Shown piece by piece: positions 22,534 to 30,395 of a stretch of 32,552 bases of DNA. Position numbers and translations under genes: made by a program. The notes under the pieces are model-generated. The model made no database searches and was not told the origin of the DNA. It saw nothing but the letters and a program-made list of their open reading frames with translations. The DNA is from a virus. Numbering within the stretch: position 1 is the stretch's first letter; each line of letters opens with the position of its first letter. Location of the stretch: the IMG/VR virus record IMGVR_UViG_3300036945_000436, positions 1 through 32,552 of that record; one strand, given 5' to 3'.

Positions 22534-23640
22534 TTATATCTCCTTACGAATAGTGTTATTAAAACCGCATACCTCGTTGATCCATTTGTTCACCGAGGAG
22601 CGAATGTGTGCGTTCCGAAGTTTTTCTACTTCTTCGGACGGTGTGTCATTATGCTTCCACATTTGGAAACCGCTCACTGCGTCATATATTTTAAACATAG
22701 CGGTGAGTGTCAGGCTGTGCCGCATCGGGTGCTCTTGGTCTTTGATAATGCGGTGGATTAGTTTCGGTTCGGCCCCTTGGAATAGGTTGCCGTATAGCCC
22801 ACCGACCTGCTTATCCAGCTTGAGTTCTGCTGCAATCTGCTTAAGTTCCTTGTTTGTATGGTCTCTGAGTGACCAGTTTATCTGGGCCTGCATCAGTGGG
22901 TATAGAACTGTGACGTGCTCGAGGAATGCGGTAACATCCTTCTTGAGTGAAGCCTTTAGTTCCTTGTTCACATAGGTGCGGTCTACCATGACCTTGTGCG
23001 GCTCACCGACGAGCGTGAACCTGCCGCTCTCCTCGCGCTTGAATGTCACGCTAAGCCCGTCATCGCCAGCGGTTGCTGCATTCATGTAAGCTTTAGCCCA
23101 CGCAGGCATCTTACCTTTCTGTTTCTCTGCTTTCCAATGCTCAACGAGGTATCGGGGTGCGCTCGTAGTTTTGGGTAGGTGTATCCTGCTTCTTTCATAC
23201 GTGTTTAGGAACTGCTTACCCTCGCGGGTCTGCACGAACCCAATATTTCTAGGCAGCGCGCGGTTGATAAACGAATAGATATGGTTGTGTTGCCACTCCC
23301 CTGCGCCGTTGCGGATGGTGATGGTCTCTGTCCCATCCTTGAGCTTGCGCCAGACGATAGGAGAAAGCCTAGCAATTTCTGCGGGTGTAATGGGATATGC
23401 CGCTCGAATATGATTATCGACGGACAGCCCCCATGTAAATACTGGATCGGCACGGCCGCCGCAGGACAGTGCATAGCACGTGTCGCTTATCTTTATGATC
23501 CGCTCCTGCTTGCGGGTGCGGTCGCCTACGGGCCGCACGTCCTGTTCCAGCGTATGGTTCTTGCTCACCAGTGGCTTGGTGTCCCTGTAACGTGCCTCTG
23601 CATCGGCGAAGCAGTTGATCTTGTTGATGTAGTTGGTCAT
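22534..23640 (-). CDS. Hypothetical protein
   Basis: 368 residues with a strong Shine-Dalgarno (AAGGAG). Rich in Lys/Arg/His, no membrane segment and no catalytic motif I can identify. The C-terminal region (HRIIKDQEHPMRHSLTLTAM, then KIYDAVSGFQMWKHNDTPS) looks like a folded helical domain. It starts directly after the 23652-24062 gene and ends one base before the 300-residue gene, so it is in the same transcript. Confidence 0.75.
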   Translation of the reverse strand: MTNYINKINCFADAEARYRDTKPLVSKNHTLEQDVRPVGDRTRKQERIIKISDTCYALSCGGRADPVFTWGLSVDNHIRAAYPITPAEIARLSPIVWRKLKDGTETITIRNGAGEWQHNHIYSFINRALPRNIGFVQTREGKQFLNTYERSRIHLPKTTSAPRYLVEHWKAEKQKGKMPAWAKAYMNAATAGDDGLSVTFKREESGRFTLVGEPHKVMVDRTYVNKELKASLKKDVTAFLEHVTVLYPLMQAQINWSLRDHTNKELKQIAAELKLDKQVGGLYGNLFQGAEPKLIHRIIKDQEHPMRHSLTLTAMFKIYDAVSGFQMWKHNDTPSEEVEKLRNAHIRSSVNKWINEVCGFNNTIRKEI

Positions 23641-23651
23641 TTTGTTTCTCC

Positions 23652-24062
23652 TTAAAATTCTAGTTGTAGTTCGCGGCGAATATCCATGCGGCTGTAAAGA
23701 TTGTCTACTAGCTCAATACCCGCGTCGTTGTGTTCATACACACGCTCCGTGTCGTCGTCGTCTTCTCCTACCCTTAGTTTACAGTGTGCGTATGGGAACG
23801 CATCACCACGCTCGTCCGCAAAAGTCTTAACTACATCTATCATGTCCTCTAACCCCTGCACGTCCTCGTAGGAGTCATACCACTTACTACCTAAGCTACT
23901 GAAAGTTAGCCCCCACACCCCGCCCCAGTCTCGGATTTTCCACGCTTCAACTAGGTTATGCTCACTCACAAAGGGTCGCATCTGGTAGATCGCCAGCACC
24001 TCGTCGATCTGCTCCTTCTCACTAAAGACAAACGCTATCGCAACGTCGCTATTGTATCCCAT
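23652..24062 (-). CDS. Conserved phage hypothetical protein
   Basis: 136 residues. The N-terminus MGYNSDVAIAFVFSEKEQID resembles a small phage family that begins MGY(R/N)SDVAI, of unknown function. It is acidic in the C-terminal half (GEDDDDTERVYEHND). The Shine-Dalgarno is GGAG at a longer distance. Confidence 0.72.
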   Translation of the reverse strand: MGYNSDVAIAFVFSEKEQIDEVLAIYQMRPFVSEHNLVEAWKIRDWGGVWGLTFSSLGSKWYDSYEDVQGLEDMIDVVKTFADERGDAFPYAHCKLRVGEDDDDTERVYEHNDAGIELVDNLYSRMDIRRELQLEF

Positions 24063-24066
24063 TTGA

Positions 24067-24375
24067 TTACTCCGATGTCATTAAAGTTAGTTTGATTGCC
24101 ACCACGCGGTCGGCCTTGATGATGAGGGTCTCACTGTCATTGAACAGGTTTAGATACCCCTCCGATGCCATTTCCGCTGTTAGGTGTTTCCCTAACGCTG
24201 GCCCTGCGGTAATCATCATGCCCACCATTTCGCCGTTTGTCAGCTGCACCTCGGCGAGGCTGTATTGCTTCTTGTAAGGGCTGCCGCCAGTCTGGGCTGT
24301 GGTTGCGCTTCCTAGCTGGCTTGTGGTGCCGTAGCTGCCTAGGTTGCCTAGGTTTGGGTAGGTTATTTTAGACAT
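24067..24375 (-). CDS. Hypothetical protein
   Basis: 102 residues from the ATG at 24375 (AAGGAG seven bases upstream, inside the preceding gene's end); the frame to 24417 is not supported. The N-terminal 30 residues are Gly/Ser/Thr/Gln-rich (NLGNLGSYGTTSQLGSATT), then a compact domain. The palindrome at 24179 is read as LGKHLT. Confidence 0.7.
   Translation of the reverse strand: MSKITYPNLGNLGSYGTTSQLGSATTAQTGGSPYKKQYSLAEVQLTNGEMVGMMITAGPALGKHLTAEMASEGYLNLFNDSETLIIKADRVVAIKLTLMTSE
24179..24196. promoter_or_regulatory. Dispersed palindrome copy 6 (exact)
   Basis: GTTAGG-TGTTTC-CCTAAC inside the 24067-24375 gene, read as LGKHLT; 116 nt upstream of the 24062 start. Confidence 0.9.
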
Positions 24376-24679
24376 CCTCATTCTCCTTAAAAAGCCCGTG
24401 CTCCACACACAGGGCATATATTGAGCACATATCGTGCACGTCGATGTGTAGGTCTACACGTTCTTCCAACATAACCAGATTACCGTCTTCGATGTCGAAC
24501 GAGTCGTAGTTGTGATCGCTATCTGGGGCTGTGCGCTTTGACATAGGCCCGACGACAATTATTCTATCTTTCTCCTCTCTAAACCACACGTCCAAGTCAT
24601 TGGCATAACCCAGAAATATAGTTCCGCTACCAGCGGTTATATCACTCGATGCCTTCCATCTCGGTTTATCCTTTCCCAT
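24368..24679 (-). CDS. Hypothetical protein, tandem paralog A
   Basis: 103 residues. Clearly paralogous to the adjacent 24666-24977 product: shared CANDLD/YANDLD, VVVGP, DGxLxxxxxxVDLHI and VHDMCxIYALCVExG blocks, with the same length. The two overlap by 14 bp. A tandem duplication of unknown function; possibly they form a heterodimer. Confidence 0.8.
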   Translation of the reverse strand: MGKDKPRWKASSDITAGSGTIFLGYANDLDVWFREEKDRIIVVGPMSKRTAPDSDHNYDSFDIEDGNLVMLEERVDLHIDVHDMCSIYALCVEHGLFKENEDV

Positions 24680-24977
24680 CTAGCACCCCCTTCTCCACAC
24701 ACAGGGCATAGATCAGACACATATCGTGCACGTATATGTGTAGGTCTACGTAGCCATCTTGTATCTTTAGTGTGCCGTCTACGATGTCGAACGCATCGAA
24801 GTTTGTATCCCCATCCGCGTCTACCTGCTTTTCTTTAGGCCCGACGACGACCACTATTTCCCTATCGTCGTCCCACCAGATGTCTAGGTCATTTGCACAC
24901 CCCCAGAACGTGTCGTCCTTAAACTCTAAAGCGCCTACACCTGATTCTGCGTATGACGGCTTCCAACGCGGCTCCAT
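24666..24977 (-). CDS. Hypothetical protein, tandem paralog B
   Basis: 103 residues; paralog of the next gene downstream. DNA around the C-terminal block (24697-24750 against 24405-24455) is still alike, so the duplication may be recent. Its ATG overlaps the stop of the VWA-type gene (TAATG). Confidence 0.8.
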   Translation of the reverse strand: MEPRWKPSYAESGVGALEFKDDTFWGCANDLDIWWDDDREIVVVVGPKEKQVDADGDTNFDAFDIVDGTLKIQDGYVDLHIYVHDMCLIYALCVEKGVLDGKG

Positions 24978-26167
24978 TACATATCCCTTCCCTTGATGTG
25001 AACCGTAGTGCCACAGTCAGGCACAGCAGACTTGTTGTCCAAGATGACCCACAGCAGCTGGTGCTGCCACTCGCCCCACGACCCACCAAGATAACCATCG
25101 GTCAGCACGATCACGCACTGTGCCTTGATCTGCTTGTCTTGGATGTATGCGGGGACGCACTCGATCATAGTGCCGCCGCCACCCTTAGGCTTGGTAGACT
25201 TGGCAAGGTTGCTTACTTCCTCGCCCTGATAGACTTCATCACCACACACCTCCGTGTCCCAATACAGCAGGCGGATAGCCTCGGGGTGGACGGTTTCGGC
25301 GATGCCAACCACCTCGGACAGGAACGATACTAACTGCGGCCCCCCGATAGAACCCGACGTGTCGATAGCCACAACAATCTCGCCAATCGTCTCGGAGATA
25401 CCGCTCGGCATATACATACCCGCGCCGATGTATCGGCGGTTCGGCCTGCGCCACGTGGAGTAGTCAGACCCTGTGCATGTGCTAGTAATGAAGTCACGAA
25501 GAACCTCGCGCCAGTTTATCTGCGGCTCGAGCAAGGCTTCAAGGTCGCGGTCGCCACCGCTTCCCATCTTGCCAGCCAGTAACGCACCTTGACGGATAGC
25601 CTCGTCAATATCGCGGGCCAACTCATCGCGCTCGGCCACAGTCATTTCCTGTGCGTCATCCCAGCCGTGCTCATCGAAGCCAGTGCCACCGCCTTGGCCC
25701 CCGCCCTTCTTCAGATCGTGGAACACCTGCGCGCTGTCCCATGCCCGATACTTAGTATCGAAGCAGCCCATCTTTAGCTCGCCCGTCATGGCAGCAAAGC
25801 CGTCTTTGATGTTGTCGTCATACAGTTTGACGTTGATCACGAAGTCACAGGCTCTGTTAGCCAGATCGTGGTTCTCGTCATACATCCAGCGCCACGTGGT
25901 CAGGTGTCGGTATAGCTTGTGGTAGCACTCGTGCAGGACAAGGAAGCGCAGTTCTGCATCGTTCAGCTTGTCCACAAAGACACGGCCATACACCTCGTCC
26001 CGCCCGTTGGTGTAGGCGGTAGGACATTTCCTAACATCGCTCTCGACACGGCGGTCGCCGATCATCAGGATGCCCGCAAGCGCGGCGTATCTCGTGTTGG
26101 CCATGATGTCGATCACGGCTTTCTGTAGGCGCTGTTCGGCGCTCAGCATTCCATTCGCATTAAACAT
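24977..26167 (-). CDS. VWA / metallopeptidase-like (CobT-like, DUF2201-type) protein
   Basis: 396 residues from the ATG at 26167 (GGAG six bases upstream). The N-terminal half has H79-E80-C81-Y82-H83, an HExxH zinc-peptidase motif (LHECYHKLY). The C-terminal half has a VWA MIDAS motif, D269-T-S271-G-S273, with VLTDG (D357). This pairing is the DUF2201 layout found in partners of MoxR AAA+ ATPases, and the MoxR-type gene lies about 0.6 kb upstream. Together they may remodel or activate a protein complex; phage CobS/CobT-like pairs are widespread but unexplained. A degenerate palindrome at 26018 is read as VRKCPT. Confidence 0.85.
   Translation of the reverse strand: MFNANGMLSAEQRLQKAVIDIMANTRYAALAGILMIGDRRVESDVRKCPTAYTNGRDEVYGRVFVDKLNDAELRFLVLHECYHKLYRHLTTWRWMYDENHDLANRACDFVINVKLYDDNIKDGFAAMTGELKMGCFDTKYRAWDSAQVFHDLKKGGGQGGGTGFDEHGWDDAQEMTVAERDELARDIDEAIRQGALLAGKMGSGGDRDLEALLEPQINWREVLRDFITSTCTGSDYSTWRRPNRRYIGAGMYMPSGISETIGEIVVAIDTSGSIGGPQLVSFLSEVVGIAETVHPEAIRLLYWDTEVCGDEVYQGEEVSNLAKSTKPKGGGGTMIECVPAYIQDKQIKAQCVIVLTDGYLGGSWGEWQHQLLWVILDNKSAVPDCGTTVHIKGRDM
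26018..26035. promoter_or_regulatory. Dispersed palindrome, degenerate copy
   Basis: GGTAGG-ACATTT-CCTAAC: one change in the left arm; inside the VWA-type gene, read as VRKCPT. Confidence 0.65.
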
Positions 26168-26354
26168 TCTTGTCTCCATTTGTGTATTCTCTGATGTTGC
26201 GTCTCCACGAATAGATGACAGCCGTGGACACGTTGTGTTTTGTAGCGGCCGCATTGACACCTTCGGTATCGGCATCGTCGATAATCTTGCGCCGTGTGTC
26301 GTTGGTTAGGCCGTAGTCGTGGTTGTAAATCAGCTCGAGTGGATCAGTTTTCAT
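26160..26354 (-). CDS. Small helix-turn-helix protein
   Basis: 64 residues. AAATKHNVSTAVIYSWRRNI (about 36-55) is a transposase-type HTH motif, without any catalytic domain. It overlaps the upstream gene by 11 bp and the downstream start. It could be a small regulator of this operon, a third candidate binder for the dispersed palindrome. Confidence 0.75.
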   Translation of the reverse strand: MKTDPLELIYNHDYGLTNDTRRKIIDDADTEGVNAAATKHNVSTAVIYSWRRNIREYTNGDKNV

Positions 26355-26688
26355 TTGAGTTTTCTCTTTGTGCTTCTAATAGAACCCGTTTTGCTTCCTT
26401 GCGAAGCAACCGCATTGTCGCAAAAGACGGGCGATCCTTGACGTTATCTACAAATCCGAACATGTATGGGTAGTTTTTTATCCATACTCTGTAGTCCCCA
26501 ACGTAGACGTAATATTCGGACAGGCTGGTCTTTCTATCGTTGTGGTAGCATGGCTTGACCATACCCAACGTGATTGCCACGCGGACGTAATGATCCCACA
26601 CTTGGCAGTAAGTAGTCGATATATGCCCGCGAAAAATCCCTCTAAAATTCTCCAGCCACACGGGTGGAGCGCTGTATCCGTTTCCCAT
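26344..26688 (-). CDS. Hypothetical protein
   Basis: 114 residues with AAGGAG upstream. Tyr/Trp-rich middle (SEYYVYVGDYRVWIKNYPYM) and a helical C-terminus. Not recognised. It is preceded by palindrome copy 7 and a possible TATAAT -10 box. Confidence 0.72.
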   Translation of the reverse strand: MGNGYSAPPVWLENFRGIFRGHISTTYCQVWDHYVRVAITLGMVKPCYHNDRKTSLSEYYVYVGDYRVWIKNYPYMFGFVDNVKDRPSFATMRLLRKEAKRVLLEAQRENSNEN

Positions 26689-26714
26689 TCTATTTCTCCT
26701 TGAGGTTGGTGGTT

Positions 26715-26732
26715 GTTAGGGTTTCCCCTAAC
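26715..26732. promoter_or_regulatory. Dispersed palindrome copy 7 (exact, extended)
   Basis: GTTAGG-GTTTCC-CCTAAC, 26 nt upstream of the ATG at 26688. The flanks GGTT and AACC (26711-26736) extend the symmetry by four bases on each side. A perfect TATAAT lies just upstream on the minus strand (26744-26739), so the copy may overlap the transcription start; the matching -35 box is weak. Confidence 0.9.
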
Positions 26733-26751
26733 AACCGAATTATATAATTAC

Positions 26752-27849
26752 CTACTTTTTGTCCGCAGCGAACAAGTAACCGTTACTCATAGCCCATTGG
26801 GTGAAGGCTTTGTTGGTCATGACCAACGCCTGACGGCCATACTTCGGTGCACGGACACCATTGGCGAACATACCCTGCGCCTCTTTGTCCAATCTGTTGC
26901 AATAAATCATCCAGTTGTCGATCCAGTCTTTCTCGATGGTGGCCAGCGTCCGATACACAACCATACACACGGCGGCTGCCGATGATGGAACCTTGGCATT
27001 CAGCGGGTCTTTCTTGATGCTCTCGAGTGAGGGCAGCTGATCCGCCAGCTTGACGAACGCCATCAAGTCCATCGCGCCACGTTCCCCGATAGTGCCCATG
27101 AGCGCAGCGGTGATAGTCTGGTCGTCCATTACACCCCGTTCCTTCAAGATGTCAGACGCCGCTTCCAATGAGCGAGGCGTGACAAACGCCGCGCGCTGCT
27201 GCTTGGGGTGGAAGATGTATGGGTTGTCGTCGGGGTTGTTGTAGTCGTCGAACCCGTGGAACAGCTGCGGGTTATCCTTGCACCAACCAAGCAGGGTGTG
27301 ATCCACGCTGTTGTTGATAGCCCACTCGATCCAGTCCATGTTGGACGGCTTCTTACCCGTCACGACAGTGATGCGGTTGCGGGCGTGTGGCGGCAACAAG
27401 TCACCGACACCCTCTGCGCCAAGGTTGGTAGTGGCAAAGATGATGCTGTCAGGGTGCAGCGTGTAGCCACCGATCTTGCGCTCCAGCATGAGGCGCAGCA
27501 GGGCATTCTTCACGGATGGGTTAGCCTTACCATACTCGTCCACCATCAGGATGATTGGCCCGCCGTGATGTGCGCCAAGCTCTTCGTTGGTGGCATAGGC
27601 CACATAGGCTGCGTCGCTGCCTGCCTCTGCGATACGTGGTAGGGTGATGTCGCCCAAGTCCTTGGTGGTGCAGTCGAAGTAGCACGCCGTATGGTTCGGC
27701 AATGCGGCCGACAGGGTTTTGAGCAAGGATGATTTGCCCGTGCCCATGTGGCCCTGCACCAAGGTGGTGCGCTTGTGGCCCGTGGCCTTGATGAGGTTTG
27801 CGATCTGATCGAGGTTCAGTGCATACATCGAGATTGCGTTGTTAGCCAT
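26752..27849 (-). CDS. MoxR-type AAA+ ATPase (CobS-like)
   Basis: 365 residues, GGAGA upstream. Walker A GHMGTGKSS (33-41), Walker B ILMVDEYG (100-107), sensor 1 FATTNLGAEG. This is the MoxR/CobS class, which works with a VWA protein; that partner is encoded at 24977. Such pairs use ATP to insert metals or to remodel protein complexes in cells; the phage target is unknown. The start is 23 nt downstream of palindrome copy 8. Confidence 0.92.
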   Translation of the reverse strand: MANNAISMYALNLDQIANLIKATGHKRTTLVQGHMGTGKSSLLKTLSAALPNHTACYFDCTTKDLGDITLPRIAEAGSDAAYVAYATNEELGAHHGGPIILMVDEYGKANPSVKNALLRLMLERKIGGYTLHPDSIIFATTNLGAEGVGDLLPPHARNRITVVTGKKPSNMDWIEWAINNSVDHTLLGWCKDNPQLFHGFDDYNNPDDNPYIFHPKQQRAAFVTPRSLEAASDILKERGVMDDQTITAALMGTIGERGAMDLMAFVKLADQLPSLESIKKDPLNAKVPSSAAAVCMVVYRTLATIEKDWIDNWMIYCNRLDKEAQGMFANGVRAPKYGRQALVMTNKAFTQWAMSNGYLFAADKK

Positions 27850-27872
27850 TGTAGTTCTCCATTTGAATTGCT

Positions 27873-27890
27873 GTTAGGATTTAGCCTAAC
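27873..27890. promoter_or_regulatory. Dispersed palindrome copy 8 (exact)
   Basis: GTTAGG-ATTTAG-CCTAAC, 23 nt upstream of the MoxR-type ATPase ATG. Spacer identical to the copy at 29113. Confidence 0.95.
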
Positions 27891-27893
27891 GGG

Positions 27894-28136
27894 TTAATTT
27901 AGTTCGTTGCGCTTCGACTTGCAGCGTGCGCAGTCGCATTGCTCGCTGGATTTGCTGCGGTAGTAGTTCTTTACCTGCACCGCGAGTTCCATGATGATGT
28001 GCATGGCGTCTTCTTCACTGTCGGCATACTGGGTTACTATAAGCCCGCACACGGACACTATGCCAAGCAGCGACATTTCCTCCGGTAGCACATCGGTTAC
28101 GTCGCCCAAAATTTCAGCAGTCACTGTTTTAGTCAT
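27894..28136 (-). CDS. Hypothetical small protein with C-terminal Cys cluster
   Basis: 80 residues with AAGGAG upstream. The N-terminal two thirds are hydrophobic to acidic; the end, QCDCARCKSK, has three cysteines that could bind a metal. Between the MoxR-type ATPase and the DUF3150-like gene, so it may belong to that module. Family not recognised. Confidence 0.72.
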   Translation of the reverse strand: MTKTVTAEILGDVTDVLPEEMSLLGIVSVCGLIVTQYADSEEDAMHIIMELAVQVKNYYRSKSSEQCDCARCKSKRNELN

Positions 28137-28154
28137 TCAGTCTCTCCTTGTTTT

Positions 28155-28172
28155 GTTAGGGTTAATCCTAAC
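28155..28172. promoter_or_regulatory. Dispersed palindrome copy 9 (exact)
   Basis: GTTAGG-GTTAAT-CCTAAC, 18 nt upstream of the ATG at 28136. Confidence 0.95.
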
Positions 28173-28183
28173 AGTTAAACTTC

Positions 28184-29098
28184 TCACCAATCCAACGACG
28201 GCAGCGACTTGATCGCCTCGTCGACAGCGTTCTTGGTAGCGCGGCGCAGGTATGCGTCATCCTTCACGGACTCTGCGTTGACACCGCGGAACGCAGCCGA
28301 CAGCTTGCGCTGCATCAGCTGCATATTCATATCGCCCGTCAGGTTACACGTCTCCATCAGGTCGAGCACCTCGAGCATACGATCAAAGACAGATGCGTAA
28401 ATGCGCGGTGACTTGCCTTCCTCGGTCTTGTCGGACAGCTGGCGCGATAGCGTGGTCAGGATGTCGAACAGGCGCTGCCAGATGTCCTTCATGGCGTTGC
28501 CAAGCTGCGAGGTGTAGTGCGTCTCGTATTGCTCCTTGAGTGAGGTAAACGCATCGTTGGCGATGTCCAACCGCCAGTCGCCAGCATCGGGCAACGGGAT
28601 GTAGTTGAAGCGGAAGGTGAACTTGCTCCGCAATTCGTCCATGTTAGGATACTCCCTAACATCAAACAGGTCGCCCAGCTTGGCCTGCGCCGCTGCCACC
28701 TCAAGGTCATACTGCGCAAGGAACGCCTCGACCATGCGGAAGAACTCGGCTTGCAGGGCGGTCATGTGCTGGTGGTATGCGAAGTATTTCGGCGTTGGCA
28801 GCAGGCGTGGCCCCGTGTCAGACCAAGGCAGCGTGCTGTTGTAATGCCAGTTCCTTACATTGGCCGAGAACTTGACCAACGCATCCAGTTCTTCGCACGA
28901 GCCGAGTAGGCTCTTGGTCACGCGCGCTACGCCCTTGTCGGCATTGTTCGCCGTGGTGACATCCTCGCTTGCGCGCTTGTCCTGCTTGCGGCCCGTCCAG
29001 ACGCCGATGCCCAACTCTACTTGCATGGACGAGGACGAGATGGATGCAGCCTTGGGGGCAAAGTTCAGTTCCATTTGGGTCATGTGGTTCGTATTCAT
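28184..29098 (-). CDS. DUF3150-like protein
   Basis: 304 residues with AAGGAG upstream. Mostly helical, with LLPTPKYFAYHQHMTALQAE, LGDLFDVREYPNMDEL and NYIPLPDAGDWRLDI, a pattern I recognise from phage DUF3150 proteins, which commonly occur beside the MoxR/VWA pair. A scaffold or substrate-adaptor role in that module is inference. The palindrome at 28643 is inside the gene and read as VREYPN. Confidence 0.8.
   Translation of the reverse strand: MNTNHMTQMELNFAPKAASISSSSMQVELGIGVWTGRKQDKRASEDVTTANNADKGVARVTKSLLGSCEELDALVKFSANVRNWHYNSTLPWSDTGPRLLPTPKYFAYHQHMTALQAEFFRMVEAFLAQYDLEVAAAQAKLGDLFDVREYPNMDELRSKFTFRFNYIPLPDAGDWRLDIANDAFTSLKEQYETHYTSQLGNAMKDIWQRLFDILTTLSRQLSDKTEEGKSPRIYASVFDRMLEVLDLMETCNLTGDMNMQLMQRKLSAAFRGVNAESVKDDAYLRRATKNAVDEAIKSLPSLDW
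28643..28660. promoter_or_regulatory. Dispersed palindrome copy 10 (exact)
   Basis: GTTAGG-ATACTC-CCTAAC inside the DUF3150-like gene, read as VREYPN. Confidence 0.9.
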
Positions 29099-29112
29099 GT
29101 TGTCTCCTTGGT

Positions 29113-29130
29113 GTTAGGATTTAGCCTAAC
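29113..29130. promoter_or_regulatory. Dispersed palindrome copy 11 (exact)
   Basis: GTTAGG-ATTTAG-CCTAAC, 14 nt upstream of the ATG at 29098, in the leader of the transcript from the 29214-29242 promoter. Confidence 0.95.
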
Positions 29131-29213
29131 AGTTGATTTGAAATTGATCTGTCTCGCTCACTCGTTACGCTCGCTTCGCTCACTAACTACACTAAATAAC
29201 ATCACTTGATACA

Positions 29214-29242
29214 ATACTACACTATATGGCGCTCTAAGTCAA
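29214..29242 (-). promoter_or_regulatory. Sigma-70 promoter for the DUF3150/MoxR/VWA operon
   Basis: On the minus strand: -35 TTGACT (29242-29237), 17-bp spacer, -10 TAGTAT (29219-29214). It lies in the 126-bp gap 29131-29256, which holds no gene, and would give a leader of roughly 110 nt containing short repeats (GTGAGCGA twice) and palindrome copy 11. Confidence 0.65.
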
Positions 29243-29256
29243 TAGATGTGAGTTAT

Positions 29257-29565
29257 TTAGCCCACACCTGAACGAGGTTCTTGTAACATCGCCCCATACA
29301 ATCTGATCAGGTCAATGTTACGACGCAGCGTATCTGCGTGTTCCTGCATGGTTGGAAACGACGCTAGCCCTTTTATATACTCCTCGAGGTTTTTCAGATC
29401 GGACAGCCACGTGCCCCTATAGTCTTCGGTATATGCACGGATAACACTGCTAGAACCAATCCCGATACGCCACAGGCTGACCTCTACGTTGATGTTGCAT
29501 ATGAACTCGGCACTGCTACCCCCGCTATTGAATAGGGGCTTCACTTCGTCCTCGTTCTCGGTCAT
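29257..29565 (-). CDS. Hypothetical protein, tandem paralog C
   Basis: 102 residues; paralog of the adjacent 29562-29867 product. Shared blocks: MTE-x(4)-VxPLF near the start, FICNI, ExSLW, RxYxEDxxGxWL and a helical end. The two overlap by 4 bp (ATGA). Function unknown. It ends the right-hand operon; the gap to the next gene carries the 29214 promoter. Confidence 0.78.
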   Translation of the reverse strand: MTENEDEVKPLFNSGGSSAEFICNINVEVSLWRIGIGSSSVIRAYTEDYRGTWLSDLKNLEEYIKGLASFPTMQEHADTLRRNIDLIRLYGAMLQEPRSGVG

Positions 29566-29867
29566 GGCTTCACCCCTAGCATTTGCATATACACGCGGAT
29601 GGCCTCATAGTTGCGGGCTATGGCGGAAAGGCACTGGACTGTGTTCTTCGCGTTGATTTCGTTCAATCTATCTACGTGTGCTCTTACTTTCTCCTCACTC
29701 TCCAGCCAAATACCGTGGTTGTCCTCTGCGTAAATTCGCAGCGTAGGCGACCAGCCTACGCTCCACAGGCTAAGTTCATCGCCTATGTTGCAGATGAACC
29801 TTGGGTTCTTGCTTAGTTCAGGCCCCGGCCTGAACAGGGGTTCTACTTCGCTGTCGCTCTCGGTCAT
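29562..29867 (-). CDS. Hypothetical protein, tandem paralog D
   Basis: 101 residues; the other copy of the pair with 29257-29565, with the same order of blocks (VEPLF, FICNI, ELSLW, RIYAEDNHGIWL). Its ATG overlaps the stop of the zinc-ribbon gene (ATGA). Confidence 0.78.
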   Translation of the reverse strand: MTESDSEVEPLFRPGPELSKNPRFICNIGDELSLWSVGWSPTLRIYAEDNHGIWLESEEKVRAHVDRLNEINAKNTVQCLSAIARNYEAIRVYMQMLGVKP

Positions 29868-30067
29868 GTTGGCACTACCTTGTTCAGTCCGCGCAGCTGT
29901 GACTTGTCTGTCACTAGCGTGGCGCCTTGCTTATGGGCGACGGGTGCGACGCACCAGCCTGCCCGCTCTGATCGTGCCGACTTGTCACCGCATGGCAGGC
30001 ATAGGGTATATCCTAACGCCGCCCGCTTCGGGCTGAACTCTTCACCGCAGTTGTTGCACTTATTCAT
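29864..30067 (-). CDS. Small zinc-ribbon protein
   Basis: 67 residues with GAGGAG upstream. CNNC (C4, C7) and CLPC (about 23-26) form a four-Cys zinc ribbon (CNNCGEEFSPKRAALGYTLC-LPC), followed by a basic tail. Probably binds nucleic acid or protein. A degenerate palindrome overlaps the ribbon (read LGYTLC). Overlaps the upstream gene by 8 bp. Confidence 0.78.
   Translation of the reverse strand: MNKCNNCGEEFSPKRAALGYTLCLPCGDKSARSERAGWCVAPVAHKQGATLVTDKSQLRGLNKVVPT
30000..30017. promoter_or_regulatory. Dispersed palindrome, degenerate copy
   Basis: CATAGG-GTATAT-CCTAAC: two changes in the left arm; inside the zinc-ribbon gene in the LGxxLT frame. The weakest copy, and it may be chance. Confidence 0.4.
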
Positions 30068-30392
30068 CGTTGCTCTCCTCTGTTAGGTTACTTCCTAACA
30101 CCCACGGCACGAAGCACCGCAGGTATGTGTCGATCAGATCGGCTTCCTCGGGTATAAGCGGGACGTCACCCCAGTTGCCGCGTATTTTACCATACGCCTG
30201 CTCATTGTCCCGCACTGGTAGGGTAAAGATGTCCCACTCGTTCATGTTACCGCTCACGACGTGGATACGCAGTAGGTGTGGTCTCATTACTGTAGGCTCA
30301 GTTCTATACCACAGGTCGAACCGCTCCACCCCGCCGATGTATTTAAGGTCGCGCCGATCCATAAGGTCGAGTGCTGTTCTTGGTTCAAACAT
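30060..30392 (-). CDS. Hypothetical protein
   Basis: 110 residues with AAGGA upstream. Contains DRRDLKYIGGVERFDLWYRT and GNMNEWDIFTLPVRDNEQAY; acidic C-terminus. Not recognised. The palindrome at 30082 encodes LGSNLT near its end and is 14 nt from the next start. Confidence 0.72.
   Translation of the reverse strand: MFEPRTALDLMDRRDLKYIGGVERFDLWYRTEPTVMRPHLLRIHVVSGNMNEWDIFTLPVRDNEQAYGKIRGNWGDVPLIPEEADLIDTYLRCFVPWVLGSNLTEESNDE
30082..30099. promoter_or_regulatory. Dispersed palindrome copy 12 (exact)
   Basis: GTTAGG-TTACTT-CCTAAC, 14 nt upstream of the ATG at 30067 and inside the 3' end of the upstream gene (LGSNLT). Confidence 0.95.
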
Positions 30393-30395
30393 TTG

